Positions 8,596 to 17,324 of a stretch of 64,000 bases of DNA are shown piece by piece. Position 1 is the first letter of the stretch, and each line of letters starts with the position of its first letter. Origin of the DNA: Saccharopolyspora spinosa NRRL 18395 (lineage in GTDB: Bacteria; Actinomycetota; Actinomycetes; Mycobacteriales; Pseudonocardiaceae); contig NZ_GL877878.1 of NCBI RefSeq assembly GCF_000194155.1, positions 2,179,497 through 2,243,496 on the forward strand. The letters are read 5' to 3'. Under the pieces are notes generated by a model. That model saw only the letters and a list, made by a program, of their open reading frames with translations. It was not told the origin of the DNA and searched no databases. The position numbers and the translations under genes are program-made.

Positions 8596-11500
8596 TCACG
8601 CTTTCGTCGCGCCGGGTTCGATCACCTCGAGCGGAGGCAGAGCGTCGACGATCTTCATCGTCTCGACCGACACCATGACCACGCGTGCCACCAGATCGAG
8701 GATGTAGCGCGGGTTGCTTACCTCTCGGGACCAGTCATTGGGGTCGTTGACGATGCCGGACGCCTTGTCGGTCTTGATGTAGTAGCGGTCGATGATCCAC
8801 TCGACTGCCGAGCGGCTGCCGAGCATGTAGCGGTTCGCCTCGTCCGGGATGCCGCGCAGGGTGATCCGGTCGTTGTAGTGCAGCGTGCTCTTATCCTGCT
8901 TCTCGCCTGCGGCTTTCTGCTCCGGCGTGGGCTTGCCCCACTTCATCCTCTTGCTGTCGACCGCGAAGAATTCGTACGGATCGCCTGTCGGCTCCACGTC
9001 GAGCCCGTCGAGCGGGTATGGATCCACCGACTCGTAGCCGACGTGTAGCTCGCTGAGCTTCCGGCCCGCTTCCGCGTATCCGACGAAGCCACGGACGAAC
9101 GGGATACGCGGCAGGGACTTCTTCAGGTCGGCGGCGTAAGCCTCACGGTACTCGGACGAGTGCAGCAAGCCGTAGACGTAGAAGAAGATGTCATCCTTCG
9201 TGATCTGCTGATTGCCGTACGCCACGCGGAATTTCTTGAGTGTCTGGTCGGTGATGTTGTCGACCTTACGGTAACCGTCGATGACCTCAGCATCAGAGTC
9301 TTCGACAGCGAGAGCGAGGGTACCTGCCTCGGGAGCGATCGGTTCGTATCGCCAGCGAGCGAATTCATTAGCGCCGCTGGATCCCGTAGCGCCGTTATCG
9401 ATCAGTTCGGCAACCATGAGCGACATGAAGGGAGGCGCCATCGATCCAGGATTGGGAAAGTAGATAGCCCAGTTCCCAGTTTCCGGTGACGGGTGGAGCC
9501 TTTCCAGGCGATAGACCATGTCGTTAAGTGGCCTATCGAAGTAAGCTCGCTGCTTCACGAACGGTCGATACATAGCTGGCCGAATGGCGCTCTTCCGAAT
9601 GGCGCTCTTCCGAAAGCGGCGCTCACGGCCCTTATCCAGATCTGCCAACAAGCTGCGGTTCCAGCTGATCAGACTTTCGTCCCATGTCGCGTTTCCTGAT
9701 GATCGCCCTTCATGCCTATCAGATTCATACGTGGCGATGAGCTTCCTCATGTTCTTCTCCAGCAGGGCAACGCTGGATGAGTAGCACCAAACATCGCGGT
9801 TTGTCTTGAGTCCTCCTGAATATACGTCAAAAATCTCATCGATTCCTATGAACGTTACGAAGTCATCGCGTCGCTGGTTAAGCCAGTCTCCGTGTTGGTT
9901 CGGTATGATCGTGTACGTGTCGAGTCCGGTGAGTGATCCCGCGTCGGCGACCTTGGCCAGTTTCTGCTCACGGGTGAGATAGTCGCCGATGTCGGTGTAG
10001 TGGATGGTAGCCTGGCCGATCTTGTCCGGATTTTTGACGAGCACAGTCACGGCCACGGTGGCGCGGCTGCCGCCGCCGAATATTTTTCCGCCTTCTTTGC
10101 GTGACTGCTCCCCGGCAGTGCGTTGGTTTCCGCGCAGATTATAGACGTGGATTGACGAGAATTCGTCGGTGAGAGTTTTGCGCATGCCATCGGCGGTGTT
10201 GGAGTCGAGCCAGCCGCCATTGGTGATGTAAGCGATGACGCCTCGTCCGGCTCGTTGTTTGATGCGCAGGGTCGCCCATTTGATCGCGCGGATGTACGAG
10301 TCGTACAGCGAGTTCTTGTTCGTCGCGGTGGAGCGGTCGGCGTAGGTCGTGCGGATCTGTTCGTCGAGCGAGGTATAGGACTCGTTTGCGTTGTCGTCGT
10401 TGGCCGAGTCCTGGCCCGACGAGTACGGCGGGTTCCCGACGATGACGGTGATCGGGAGTTGCTTGAGCCGTTCCAGGCGTGCGTTGTTTTCGGGGAACAC
10501 GTCGAGGTCTAGGGTATCGTCGTCTTCCCACGACTGGAAGGTGTCGGTGAGGATCAGGCCCGGGAAGCCTTGGGGGTCGCCGGTGAGTTCGGCGTAGGTG
10601 GTTTCCATGTTGACGGCGGCGATGTAGTAGGCCAGCAGCAGGATCTCGTTGGCGTGGAGTTCCTCGGCGTACTTGCGCGCCAGGTCGTACGGCTTGATCA
10701 ACCCGGACTGGAGCAGGCGGACCATGAAAGTGCCGGTTCCGGTGAAGCCGTCGAGGATGTGCACGCCCTCGTCGGTGAGTCCTTGGCCGAACTCAGCTTG
10801 GAGGACTTCGTCGGCGGAGCGGAGGATGAAGTCGACGATCTCGACGGGGGTGTAGACGATGCCGAGTTTGTCGACGGTCTTCCTGAAGGCGGCGGCGAAG
10901 AACCGCTCGTAGAGTTCGACGATGACCCGCTGTTTGCCCTCGGCTTCGGTTACGCCCTCGACCCGGCGGCGTACGTCCTTGTAGAAGCCTTCCATCGTCT
11001 CGTTCTCGGCTGCCAAGCCCGCTTGGTCGAGGGTCGCGATCATGCGTTCCATGGAGTGCGCGACGGGGTTGTTAGCGGCGAAGTCGTAGCCAGTGAACAG
11101 GGCCTCGAAGACGGGGCGGGTGATGAGGTGCTGGGACAGCATCTCCACGGCCTGGTCTGCGGTGATGGAGTCGTTGAGGTTTCCACGCAGACCTGCGACA
11201 AATTCCTCGAACTCCTGCGCCTGGGGTGAGGTCTTGTCTCTCAGCAGGCCGTTGATTCGGGTGATATGGGTCTGGGCGATTTCAGCGATGTCTTTGGCCC
11301 AGGTTTCCCAGTACTTGCGTTCGCCGACCTTCTGCACGATGCGGGCGAACATCGCGTCGCGGAAGGCATCGAAGTCAAAGTCGAACGTAAGCTGCTGGCC
11401 CTGCTGTCCTTGCTGGTCGCCCTGGTCGGCTTCGTTCTCGCCGCGTGGTGTGCCGTCGTCGATGATGAGCTTGTCGGGCTTGCTCTTGTTCAACTCAATC

Positions 11501-13413
11501 GAGTTGATCATGGCGTTAAAGCGATCATCATGCGACCGCAGCGCCTGAAGCACCTGCCAGACGACCCTGTATCGCTCGTTATCCCGCAATGCCTCCTCAG
11601 GAGCGACGCCGGACGGCACGACGATCGGCAGGATGATGTAGCCCAGTTCCTTGCCGGGTGCTTTGCGCATCACGCGGCCGACTGATTGCACGACGTCGAC
11701 CTGTGAGGAACGCGGGGTCAGGAACAGCACCGCGTCGAGCGAGGGCACGTCGACGCCCTCGGACAGGCAGCGGGCGTTGGTCAGAATCCGGCAGACGTTC
11801 GATTCTGGTTCTTGTTTGAGCCAGGCCAGCTTGTCGTTACGAGTGTGGATCCGCATGGTGCCGTCGACGTGCTGGGCCTCAACCCGCAGCGGGTTCCGAC
11901 TCTCGTCGTCGGGGTTTTCGTCTTCAAGAACGCGATCGACCAGGATCGGGAAACCTTCGGCTGCACGCTGAGAAGCGTTGATATCGCGGGCGAACGCGAC
12001 CGCGGTGCGCATCGGGGTGCGATCCGTGACCTGCTCGTCGGTGCCGAAGTGTTTGGCCAGGCCGTTCCAGCAGCCGATCAGCCGCGCCGCCTCGTCGAGC
12101 TTGATCTCTCCGGACTGGGCCAATGCGTTCTGGAAGTTCTCCGAGACATACTGCTCATCTACCGCAAGCACCACGACTTTGTAGTCGGTCAGCAGGCGCT
12201 CTTCGACTGCCTCGCCGAAACCGAGCCGGTGAAGCTCCGGCCCGAAGAGAGCTTCTTTATCCATGTCGGCGAGGGCCGCGTTGGCGTCATCTGCTTTGCG
12301 GCGCGCATCGTCGCCGAACACACGGGGTGTGGCGGTCATGTACAGCCGCCGACGGGCCTTCAGGAATTCGCCGTCGTGGACACGGACGAAAGCAGATTCG
12401 TCTTGCCCTGCGAGGGTCACCCCAGTCGTGCGGTGTGCCTCGTCGCAGATCACCAGGTCGAACGCCGGTACGTCGAGTTGTTGGGCTTGGGCGACGACGT
12501 CGATGGACTGATAGGTCGCGAACACCACTGTCATTCGCCCGTCGACGTTCGGAGCTGACCGCATCCGCGCCGCCAGCGTCGCCGCATCAGTGGTCGCGGG
12601 CTCGGTCAGGTCGATGGTCGACATGCCCGAGTCGTCGTCAACGGTCTTGCGGCCCACGCGGACGTCGGAGCAGACCGCGAACGGGCGGATGTCAACCTCG
12701 GAGTTGGCCATCCACTCCCGCAACGTCTGCGACAGCAGCTGAATCGAAGGCACAAGGAACAACACGCTGCCGCCTGCACCGACCTGGTCCTCGGCGATCT
12801 TCAACGACGTGTAGGTCTTGCCCGTCCCACAGGCCATGACCAACTTGCCCCGATCACGCTCGGCGAACCCGTCTCGGACCGCGTCGAGGGCCTTCTGCTG
12901 GTGTGGGCGCAGGCTCTTCTTGCCCGTAGAGACGACGACCTCGGGCGTGGACCACGAGAACTGCGACCAGTCGATGTTGGCGTCATCGAGGTAGCGGATG
13001 TCGATGCGCTGTACTGGCACCGACAATCCGTCCAGGGCGTCCTTGGCATTCTTCGACCAGTCCCGCGCCGTGTCGACAAGGTAGCGCAGCGAGAACTCGG
13101 CCTTGCTGGAGGTCGTCACGAACGAGTCGATGTCGCCCTTGGCGATCGTGGCGTCCGAGTCATAGCACTTGCACTGAATCGCCGCGTAATCCCCGGTATC
13201 CCGGTTGCGCGCCACCAAGTCGATACCCGTGTCGGGACGACCGTTCCGGCCCGGCCATTCCGACCACAACCACACGTCCGAGAACCGCTTCTGCCACTCC
13301 GGATCCGTCCGCATATACGCCGCGATCAACCGCTCGAACTTGTCACCCTTGTCCCTCTCATCCAGCGACGTAGCGCGGAGGTCATCGAGGAGATCCGTGA
13401 TCGTGGTCGGCAT
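8596..13413 (-). CDS. Type ISP restriction-modification enzyme (nuclease-helicase-methyltransferase)
   Basis: At 1605 residues this has the full single-chain LlaGI/LlaBIII layout. It starts with an Mrr-like nuclease (Asp65 in DTGIDLV; Gln80 and Lys82 in AIQCKCY). An SF2 helicase follows, with Walker A ACGTGKT 194-200, DEAH 324-327 and TATPR. The adenine methyltransferase has FTGTGTF at about 890-896 and the NPPY catalytic motif at 994-997. A C-terminal target-recognition region completes it. Such enzymes modify one strand of an asymmetric site, translocate and cut when two converge; the site cannot be read here. Near residue 1270 a 15-bp tandem duplication (9581-9610) repeats RKSAI in frame. 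All catalytic motifs are present, so it looks active. The ATG start lacks a clear ribosome site. Confidence 0.93.
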   Translation of the reverse strand: MPTTITDLLDDLRATSLDERDKGDKFERLIAAYMRTDPEWQKRFSDVWLWSEWPGRNGRPDTGIDLVARNRDTGDYAAIQCKCYDSDATIAKGDIDSFVTTSSKAEFSLRYLVDTARDWSKNAKDALDGLSVPVQRIDIRYLDDANIDWSQFSWSTPEVVVSTGKKSLRPHQQKALDAVRDGFAERDRGKLVMACGTGKTYTSLKIAEDQVGAGGSVLFLVPSIQLLSQTLREWMANSEVDIRPFAVCSDVRVGRKTVDDDSGMSTIDLTEPATTDAATLAARMRSAPNVDGRMTVVFATYQSIDVVAQAQQLDVPAFDLVICDEAHRTTGVTLAGQDESAFVRVHDGEFLKARRRLYMTATPRVFGDDARRKADDANAALADMDKEALFGPELHRLGFGEAVEERLLTDYKVVVLAVDEQYVSENFQNALAQSGEIKLDEAARLIGCWNGLAKHFGTDEQVTDRTPMRTAVAFARDINASQRAAEGFPILVDRVLEDENPDDESRNPLRVEAQHVDGTMRIHTRNDKLAWLKQEPESNVCRILTNARCLSEGVDVPSLDAVLFLTPRSSQVDVVQSVGRVMRKAPGKELGYIILPIVVPSGVAPEEALRDNERYRVVWQVLQALRSHDDRFNAMINSIELNKSKPDKLIIDDGTPRGENEADQGDQQGQQGQQLTFDFDFDAFRDAMFARIVQKVGERKYWETWAKDIAEIAQTHITRINGLLRDKTSPQAQEFEEFVAGLRGNLNDSITADQAVEMLSQHLITRPVFEALFTGYDFAANNPVAHSMERMIATLDQAGLAAENETMEGFYKDVRRRVEGVTEAEGKQRVIVELYERFFAAAFRKTVDKLGIVYTPVEIVDFILRSADEVLQAEFGQGLTDEGVHILDGFTGTGTFMVRLLQSGLIKPYDLARKYAEELHANEILLLAYYIAAVNMETTYAELTGDPQGFPGLILTDTFQSWEDDDTLDLDVFPENNARLERLKQLPITVIVGNPPYSSGQDSANDDNANESYTSLDEQIRTTYADRSTATNKNSLYDSYIRAIKWATLRIKQRAGRGVIAYITNGGWLDSNTADGMRKTLTDEFSSIHVYNLRGNQRTAGEQSRKEGGKIFGGGSRATVAVTVLVKNPDKIGQATIHYTDIGDYLTREQKLAKVADAGSLTGLDTYTIIPNQHGDWLNQRRDDFVTFIGIDEIFDVYSGGLKTNRDVWCYSSSVALLEKNMRKLIATYESDRHEGRSSGNATWDESLISWNRSLLADLDKGRERRFRKSAIRKSAIRPAMYRPFVKQRAYFDRPLNDMVYRLERLHPSPETGNWAIYFPNPGSMAPPFMSLMVAELIDNGATGSSGANEFARWRYEPIAPEAGTLALAVEDSDAEVIDGYRKVDNITDQTLKKFRVAYGNQQITKDDIFFYVYGLLHSSEYREAYAADLKKSLPRIPFVRGFVGYAEAGRKLSELHVGYESVDPYPLDGLDVEPTGDPYEFFAVDSKRMKWGKPTPEQKAAGEKQDKSTLHYNDRITLRGIPDEANRYMLGSRSAVEWIIDRYYIKTDKASGIVNDPNDWSREVSNPRYILDLVARVVMVSVETMKIVDALPPLEVIEPGATKA

Positions 13414-13593
13414 GATCTAAGTGTGTCTCACGATGCGTAGCCGCGGGGTCGAGGGCCGGAAATCGGCGAGCCGGCGTTCTTGTCGGCGGGTGCGGCCTCG
13501 AAGACGGGACATCACCTTCCCGCGTCGTTCCCTGATGGCAACAGAGCAGAGCTGGGAGGAAAACGGAGGTTTTCGCTGCTCGCAACGTAAGCC

Positions 13594-13623
13594 GATGGCC
13601 CCCAGCTACCGGTGGGGGCCATC
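13594..13623 (-). terminator. Hairpin downstream of the DUF397 gene
   Basis: GATGGCCCCCA pairs perfectly with TGGGGGCCATC across an eight-base loop. It begins six bases beyond the stop of the DUF397 gene and probably ends the regulator/DUF397 transcript, also insulating it from the restriction gene further left. There is no U-run on the minus side; a short T-run exists only on the plus side. Confidence 0.6.
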
Positions 13624-13629
13624 AGCTTT

Positions 13630-13827
13630 TCAGTGGTCCAGCTCGCCATGCTTGATCTTTGTGACGAAGCCGGTCCAGATCTCGGGTGCGACGGCGAGCG
13701 TGCCGCCGTTGCGGTTCTTGGTGTCCCGGACTCCTACGACGTTGCTTGTCAAGGCAACCTCAACGCACTGTCCTTGTCCGCCGCTGCGGGACGAGACGCG
13801 CCATGCAGCGCGCGTTAACTCCTCCAC
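13630..13827 (-). CDS. DUF397 domain protein
   Basis: A 65-residue protein of the DUF397 family: a short N-terminal AAWRVSSRSGGQGQCVEVA, then VGVRDTKNRNGGTLAVAPEIW, matching the usual W-R-K-S-S-x-S-G...C-V-E-V...V-R-D-S-K pattern. It starts at GTG with GGAG upstream. DUF397 proteins are encoded next to Scr1/WhiJ-type helix-turn-helix regulators in actinomycetes and can act as their small partner, toxin-like or modulating. The regulator gene lies just upstream on the same strand, as expected. Confidence 0.85.
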   Translation of the reverse strand: MEELTRAAWRVSSRSGGQGQCVEVALTSNVVGVRDTKNRNGGTLAVAPEIWTGFVTKIKHGELDH

Positions 13828-13850
13828 GTCGTGCTCCTAGCGTGTGTCTC

Positions 13851-14705
13851 TCACAGGTCATGCGCCAGGTTAGCGATGAGGTGGGAGGTCTCTTCCGGAG
13901 ACAACGCGAGGCTGCAGATGCGGTCGAAGACGTCGATGTACCGCGCTCGGTCCGCCGGACGTTCCAGCCAGAGGGCGCCTCGTTCGTTCTCGATGTAGAC
14001 GGCGTCCATGTCGTAGCCCTCAGGGAACTTGAACAGCGTGAACGGCGCAGTCATCGCCGGATGCGGGCCAGCGGAGAACGGTAGTACCCGGAGCGTGACG
14101 TTCTCGCGCTCGCCGGCAGCCACGAGGTATTCCAGCTGTTCCTTCCATACCTCGACATCGCCGACCGGCCGGCGCAGTACCGCTTCGTTGAGCACGACCT
14201 TCAGGACCGGCGGATTCGGTGTCCGCAGCTGCTGCTGACGCGCTTGACGCAGGTCTGCTGATCGCTGGAGTTCGTCGTCGGAGATTTGCGGCCAGTACGT
14301 CCGGACGATGGCCTGTGCATAACGCGGCGTCTGCAGCAGCCCGTCGATCAGCTCGGCCGTGTAGGTGCGCAGCTCCTCTGCGTCTGCCTCAAGGCCGAGG
14401 AAGGTTTCGAACCACTCCGGGATCGTGTCGCTGTAGCTGGCCCACCAGCCACGTTCGTTCGACTCACGTGCGAGCCGGATGTAGGTGTCGGATTCAGGCG
14501 CGCCGATATCGAACAGCTGCATCAGCAAGCGCACATGGCTTGGCTTGATCGCCTGTTTGCCGAGCTCGATCTTGCTGAGGTTCGACGTGGTGGTGTCCAG
14601 CCAGTCAGCGGCGCCTTTCAGCGTGATCTTGCGATTCTCCCGCTCTCGCCGAAGCGCCTTCCCAAGCTGCCTACGCCGGATTGTCGGGCTTGGTGTGTTC
14701 GCCAT
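13851..14705 (-). CDS. Scr1/WhiJ-family helix-turn-helix regulator (DUF5753)
   Basis: The 284-residue protein has an N-terminal Xre-type HTH (RQLGKALRRERENRKITLKG, then TTTSNLSKIELGKQAI) and a C-terminal DUF5753 region (PEWFETFLGLEADAEELRTY, then ELIDGLLQTPRYA and VLNEAVLRRPVG). This is the Scr1 family, which works with DUF397 partners in development or toxin-antitoxin-like circuits. ATG 14705 is chosen because GGAGGT stands four bases upstream; a GTG twelve bases further up is possible. It is transcribed away from a repeated operator at 14745-14905 that probably binds this protein. Confidence 0.9.
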   Translation of the reverse strand: MANTPSPTIRRRQLGKALRRERENRKITLKGAADWLDTTTSNLSKIELGKQAIKPSHVRLLMQLFDIGAPESDTYIRLARESNERGWWASYSDTIPEWFETFLGLEADAEELRTYTAELIDGLLQTPRYAQAIVRTYWPQISDDELQRSADLRQARQQQLRTPNPPVLKVVLNEAVLRRPVGDVEVWKEQLEYLVAAGERENVTLRVLPFSAGPHPAMTAPFTLFKFPEGYDMDAVYIENERGALWLERPADRARYIDVFDRICSLALSPEETSHLIANLAHDL

Positions 14706-14744
14706 CCGCACCTCCACGTGATCACTGACGCGACAAGTCTGCCT

Positions 14745-14910
14745 GCTGGTCGATGTCGTGCCTACATGTTCCCCCTGCCGGACGATGTCGTCACGACATC
14801 AACTGAGATAGCTTGATGTCGCCAGTTGATGTCGTGAAGATATTGCTGGCGCCTGCCCTGCCGCTCTCTCACAGGTCAAGGCGGCAGGGCAGGTCACGAC
14901 ATGGAAAGCG
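14745..14910. promoter_or_regulatory. Operator array between the regulator and the mini-gene operon
   Basis: CACGACATCAACTG (14792-14805) and its exact reverse complement CAGTTGATGTCGTG (14823-14836) form a 14-bp inverted repeat with a 17-base spacer. Further copies of the core GATGTCG/CGACATC lie at about 14752-14760, 14784-14790, 14814-14821 and 14895-14902. The array sits between divergent genes, one of which encodes a Scr1-type DNA-binding protein. I infer autoregulation and control of the rightward mini-genes. Confidence 0.65.
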
Positions 14911-14926
14911 TGGAAGGTGCAGCGGA

Positions 14927-15064
14927 ATGTTGGTGCTGATCGGGGCCGCCGTGGCTGTGTGGTCGCTGGCCTGCAGCGCGGCCATGGCCAGCTGGTGGGC
15001 CGACCACCGAGCACGGCCGGCAAGTCGGCGCCGCCAAATCCGACGTGAGGAGACGGCGTGCTGA
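14927..15064 (+). CDS. Very small single-pass membrane peptide
   Basis: A possible 45-residue product from ATG 14927. It begins with LVLIGAAVAVWSLACSAAMA, a credible membrane segment, and ends in a basic Arg-rich tail. Its stop overlaps the GTG start of the next gene (GTGCTGA), which argues for coupled translation and for reality. No family is recognised. Longer upstream starts would run through the operator array and are unlikely. Confidence 0.5.
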   Translation: MLVLIGAAVAVWSLACSAAMASWWADHRARPASRRRQIRREETAC

Positions 15065-15300
15065 CCGAGGCATACGCGCTCTGGATTGTGCCGCCGGCGG
15101 AGAAAGTCCGGCATGCGACGAGGCCCCGTCCCGGCGCCTGGATTCAAGGGGATGTCGTGCAGGTCCTTTGCGAGAAGAAGGTCAAGGCGCCGTTCGCCAC
15201 GCCCTACGGAAAGACCCCACGCAGCAACGGAATCGACGAGCGCTGCCCCGAATGTCTGCAGGCACTGGTGGACGAAACCTCGCGGAACTGGGACGCCTGA
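15058..15300 (+). CDS. Cys-rich mini-protein, paralogue 1 of 3
   Basis: An 80-residue protein starting at GTG with GAGGAG upstream. It has the pattern LCEKKVKAPF, a gap of about 20 residues, then RCPECLQALV: a lone Cys followed by CxxC, possibly one zinc knuckle. The next two genes have the same pattern, so the three look paralogous. Such proteins are common beside Scr1/DUF397 pairs and have no known role. It overlaps the membrane peptide and is followed two bases later by the next gene. Confidence 0.7.
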   Translation: MLTEAYALWIVPPAEKVRHATRPRPGAWIQGDVVQVLCEKKVKAPFATPYGKTPRSNGIDERCPECLQALVDETSRNWDA

Positions 15301-15302
15301 TC

Positions 15303-15533
15303 ATGGCTGCCGTCGTCACGTCAGACACGGTCACCGTGTACGCCATGGAGCTGCGCGGCATGCCGACCTGGCACTTCGTTCCCGAGCGGAATCCGTTGAC
15401 CTGCGTGCTGGGCGGCGAGCCGGTGGTGGTTGCTCTCTGCGGAGAACTCAGCCGCCACCTCATCGGCGAACCCGCACCAGACCTGGACCTGTGTCCCCAC
15501 TGCCGAAACCTCTACGAGCTCGGCTACCGCTAA
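15303..15533 (+). CDS. Cys-rich mini-protein, paralogue 2 of 3
   Basis: A 76-residue protein from ATG 15303, two bases after the previous stop. It carries WHFVPERNPLTC, then VVALCGELSRHLIG and DLCPHCRNLYELG, the same ALCG...CPxC...L arrangement as the flanking mini-genes. The cysteines and nearby histidines could bind zinc. No named domain was recognised. It belongs to the operon whose promoter lies in the operator array to the left. Confidence 0.7.
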   Translation: MAAVVTSDTVTVYAMELRGMPTWHFVPERNPLTCVLGGEPVVVALCGELSRHLIGEPAPDLDLCPHCRNLYELGYR

Positions 15534-15664
15534 CCCATGAACTTGGCGCTCCCCCTGCCCAGGACAACGACGTCCTTGGGTAAGCGCCGAGACCGGTGGC
15601 CAGGTGCGCGCTACCCCCGACACTCCCGACGCACCTGGCCACCACCCCCTTCGAGGAGAAGCCA

Positions 15665-15898
15665 ATGGACATCACCGAAGAGGAACGCGTCGAGCGGAAG
15701 CGCTGCCGCTGGACCGCCTACGCACTACAGAACCACCTCATCCCGGTGGACCAGGACGAGCCCGAATCATCGACGGTCGTGGCACTGTGCGGCCTGATCG
15801 GAATCCCAGTCGATGCACCGGTGCGGGACGGCTCATTGCCCAAGTGTGCTTGGTGTGCCTACGCGGAGCTCGACGGAACAGTCGAGACTGAAGGTTAA
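15665..15898 (+). CDS. Cys-rich mini-protein, paralogue 3 of 3
   Basis: A 77-residue protein from ATG 15665 with GAGGAGAA as ribosome site. Key segments are EERVERKRCRWTAYAL, VVALCGLIGIPVD and PKCAWCAYAEL, again an ALCG then CxxC pattern. A 130-base gap separates it from paralogue 2, so it may have its own promoter. Its N-terminal part is the most charged of the three. Function unknown. Confidence 0.7.
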   Translation: MDITEEERVERKRCRWTAYALQNHLIPVDQDEPESSTVVALCGLIGIPVDAPVRDGSLPKCAWCAYAELDGTVETEG

Positions 15899-16011
15899 GG
15901 AGAGCACGCGACTTCGTTCAAGACGGCGTTGGCGCCGCCGCTGACCGCATCGGCACAGAGCATGCCAGCTCCGGCCACTCGTCTGAACAGGGTACTTCTT
16001 CACAGCCGTGG

Positions 16012-16617
16012 TCACTTTAAATTGTGGGTGACGTCGGTTGCGGCCTTCATTAGTGCTGCACGGTTAGCATCAGCCCCAAGGCCAACTGTAGTGTCGTTCG
16101 GTGAAACTCCCGTTGCCTCGTAGCGGATCTCGACGGTGATGTTTCCCTGCCGGAAGTTGATTTTTCCGTATCTATCGTCGAACTGGCCGTATGCTTCATC
16201 GCCAATACCGTCAAGCGTCCCCTTTCCCGCCATGCCCGAACTGTTTCGCAGCGTAGAAAAGGTGGTCTGGGCGGTTCTTACGCCGCTGCCTTCCGCCAAG
16301 CCTTCAACGGATTTGTGTAGATATAACTGGACTGAAAGGCCGCGCCGGTACGGGACGACGCCTTGCGCTGACGGTTCCGGCTTGTCGTCGGCCTGGTAGC
16401 TCCACCCACACGTGTCCGTCGTTCCGGCGATCGGGGCAATGTTCTTCTCGCCATTAGCCCCGCCGACAATCTCCTGTATTGCTTGTGGACTGACCACGGT
16501 GCATGCATCCGGTATGTTAGAAAATGGGTCCGGCTCCGTCGACTGACCTGAGCATGAAACCAGCAGAGGGGCAGTAATTAAGGCCGCACCGAGAGTAAAT
16601 TTTGACCTGGTCTGCAT
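16012..16617 (-). CDS. DUF3558-type lipoprotein
   Basis: The 201-residue product starts at ATG 16617 with GGAG upstream. It has a lipoprotein signal (TLGAALITAPLLVSC, Cys22 in the lipobox) and then the DUF3558 pattern DACTVVSPQAIQEIVGG, with conserved Cys residues (DACTVV, TDTCGWSY). DUF3558 proteins are exported actinobacterial lipoproteins of unknown role, frequent in ESX-related clusters. It is the last gene of a leftward operon that holds a second DUF3558 gene at its other end. Confidence 0.8.
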   Translation of the reverse strand: MQTRSKFTLGAALITAPLLVSCSGQSTEPDPFSNIPDACTVVSPQAIQEIVGGANGEKNIAPIAGTTDTCGWSYQADDKPEPSAQGVVPYRRGLSVQLYLHKSVEGLAEGSGVRTAQTTFSTLRNSSGMAGKGTLDGIGDEAYGQFDDRYGKINFRQGNITVEIRYEATGVSPNDTTVGLGADANRAALMKAATDVTHNLK

Positions 16618-16621
16618 GATG

Positions 16622-17290
16622 TCAGCTCCTCTTCCGGACGCCCCAGCCCTCGGCGTCAACAGACGATGACGGGATCGTTTCCGGAATCTTGAGATCGACG
16701 ATCTCCTGCTTAAGATCCTGGCCGGCTCGCCGATACTCGGCGATCGCTGTCTGCGCCCGCGCGATCGCATCGCCCGCGATCCTGATGAATTCAGCGATAG
16801 CGTTGGCTATTGGCTCGGCGACTCCTATGATCGTCTCCTTGATATTAGCGATTACTCCGCCCGCAGCCTGGACAATCACTGCGGCACAGTTGATAATCGC
16901 AGTTACGGCCGCGTTGTAGACGTCCATCATGGTGGCCGCGATATCCTGGAGATGCTCGGACATACTTCCGAAGATTTCCCCGGCAGCGTTGAAAACCTTT
17001 TCAAGGTGATCGACGTAAACCCCGAAACTGTCAAAAGCTGAACCCGTCCAGTATGCCTTGAGGTCAGCCCTTGCGTTCGTAATTGAACTTACGGCGTCGT
17101 TGATCGAGTCCTTCGCATCAACCCCCCAGGCGTCTACGCGCGGCGCGATGTTCTCCGGATGGCCAAAAATGTCACGGATGGTTTTAATCATCTGAGCCAC
17201 GGCGCTTACGCCTAGTTTTTGTCCGTATTCTATAACTTTCTTCGCTTCCTCTTCAGGAAACGGAAATAGTGGCCCGGCGGGTAGGGTCAC
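16622..17290 (-). CDS. WXG100/PPE-like ESX-associated helical protein
   Basis: A 222-residue protein from GTG 17290, mostly helical. ADLKAYWTGSAFDSFGVYVD contains the W-x-G-like turn (YWTGSAF) between two helices typical of ESX substrates, followed by long Ala/Ile-rich helices (INCAAVIVQAAGGVIANIKE) that may be amphipathic or membrane-seeking. It lies five bases from the downstream lipoprotein gene. I infer a secreted or ESX-linked helical-hairpin protein; no enzymatic domain is visible. Confidence 0.65.
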   Translation of the reverse strand: MTLPAGPLFPFPEEEAKKVIEYGQKLGVSAVAQMIKTIRDIFGHPENIAPRVDAWGVDAKDSINDAVSSITNARADLKAYWTGSAFDSFGVYVDHLEKVFNAAGEIFGSMSEHLQDIAATMMDVYNAAVTAIINCAAVIVQAAGGVIANIKETIIGVAEPIANAIAEFIRIAGDAIARAQTAIAEYRRAGQDLKQEIVDLKIPETIPSSSVDAEGWGVRKRS

Positions 17291-17324
17291 GATGCGCCTT
17301 TCGTTCAGTCGCCGACGGCGAAAC

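Noticed and set aside
10570..11229. Plus-strand frames opposite the Type ISP gene
   Set aside because: Val/Gly/Glu-rich shadows of a strongly supported gene with all catalytic motifs.
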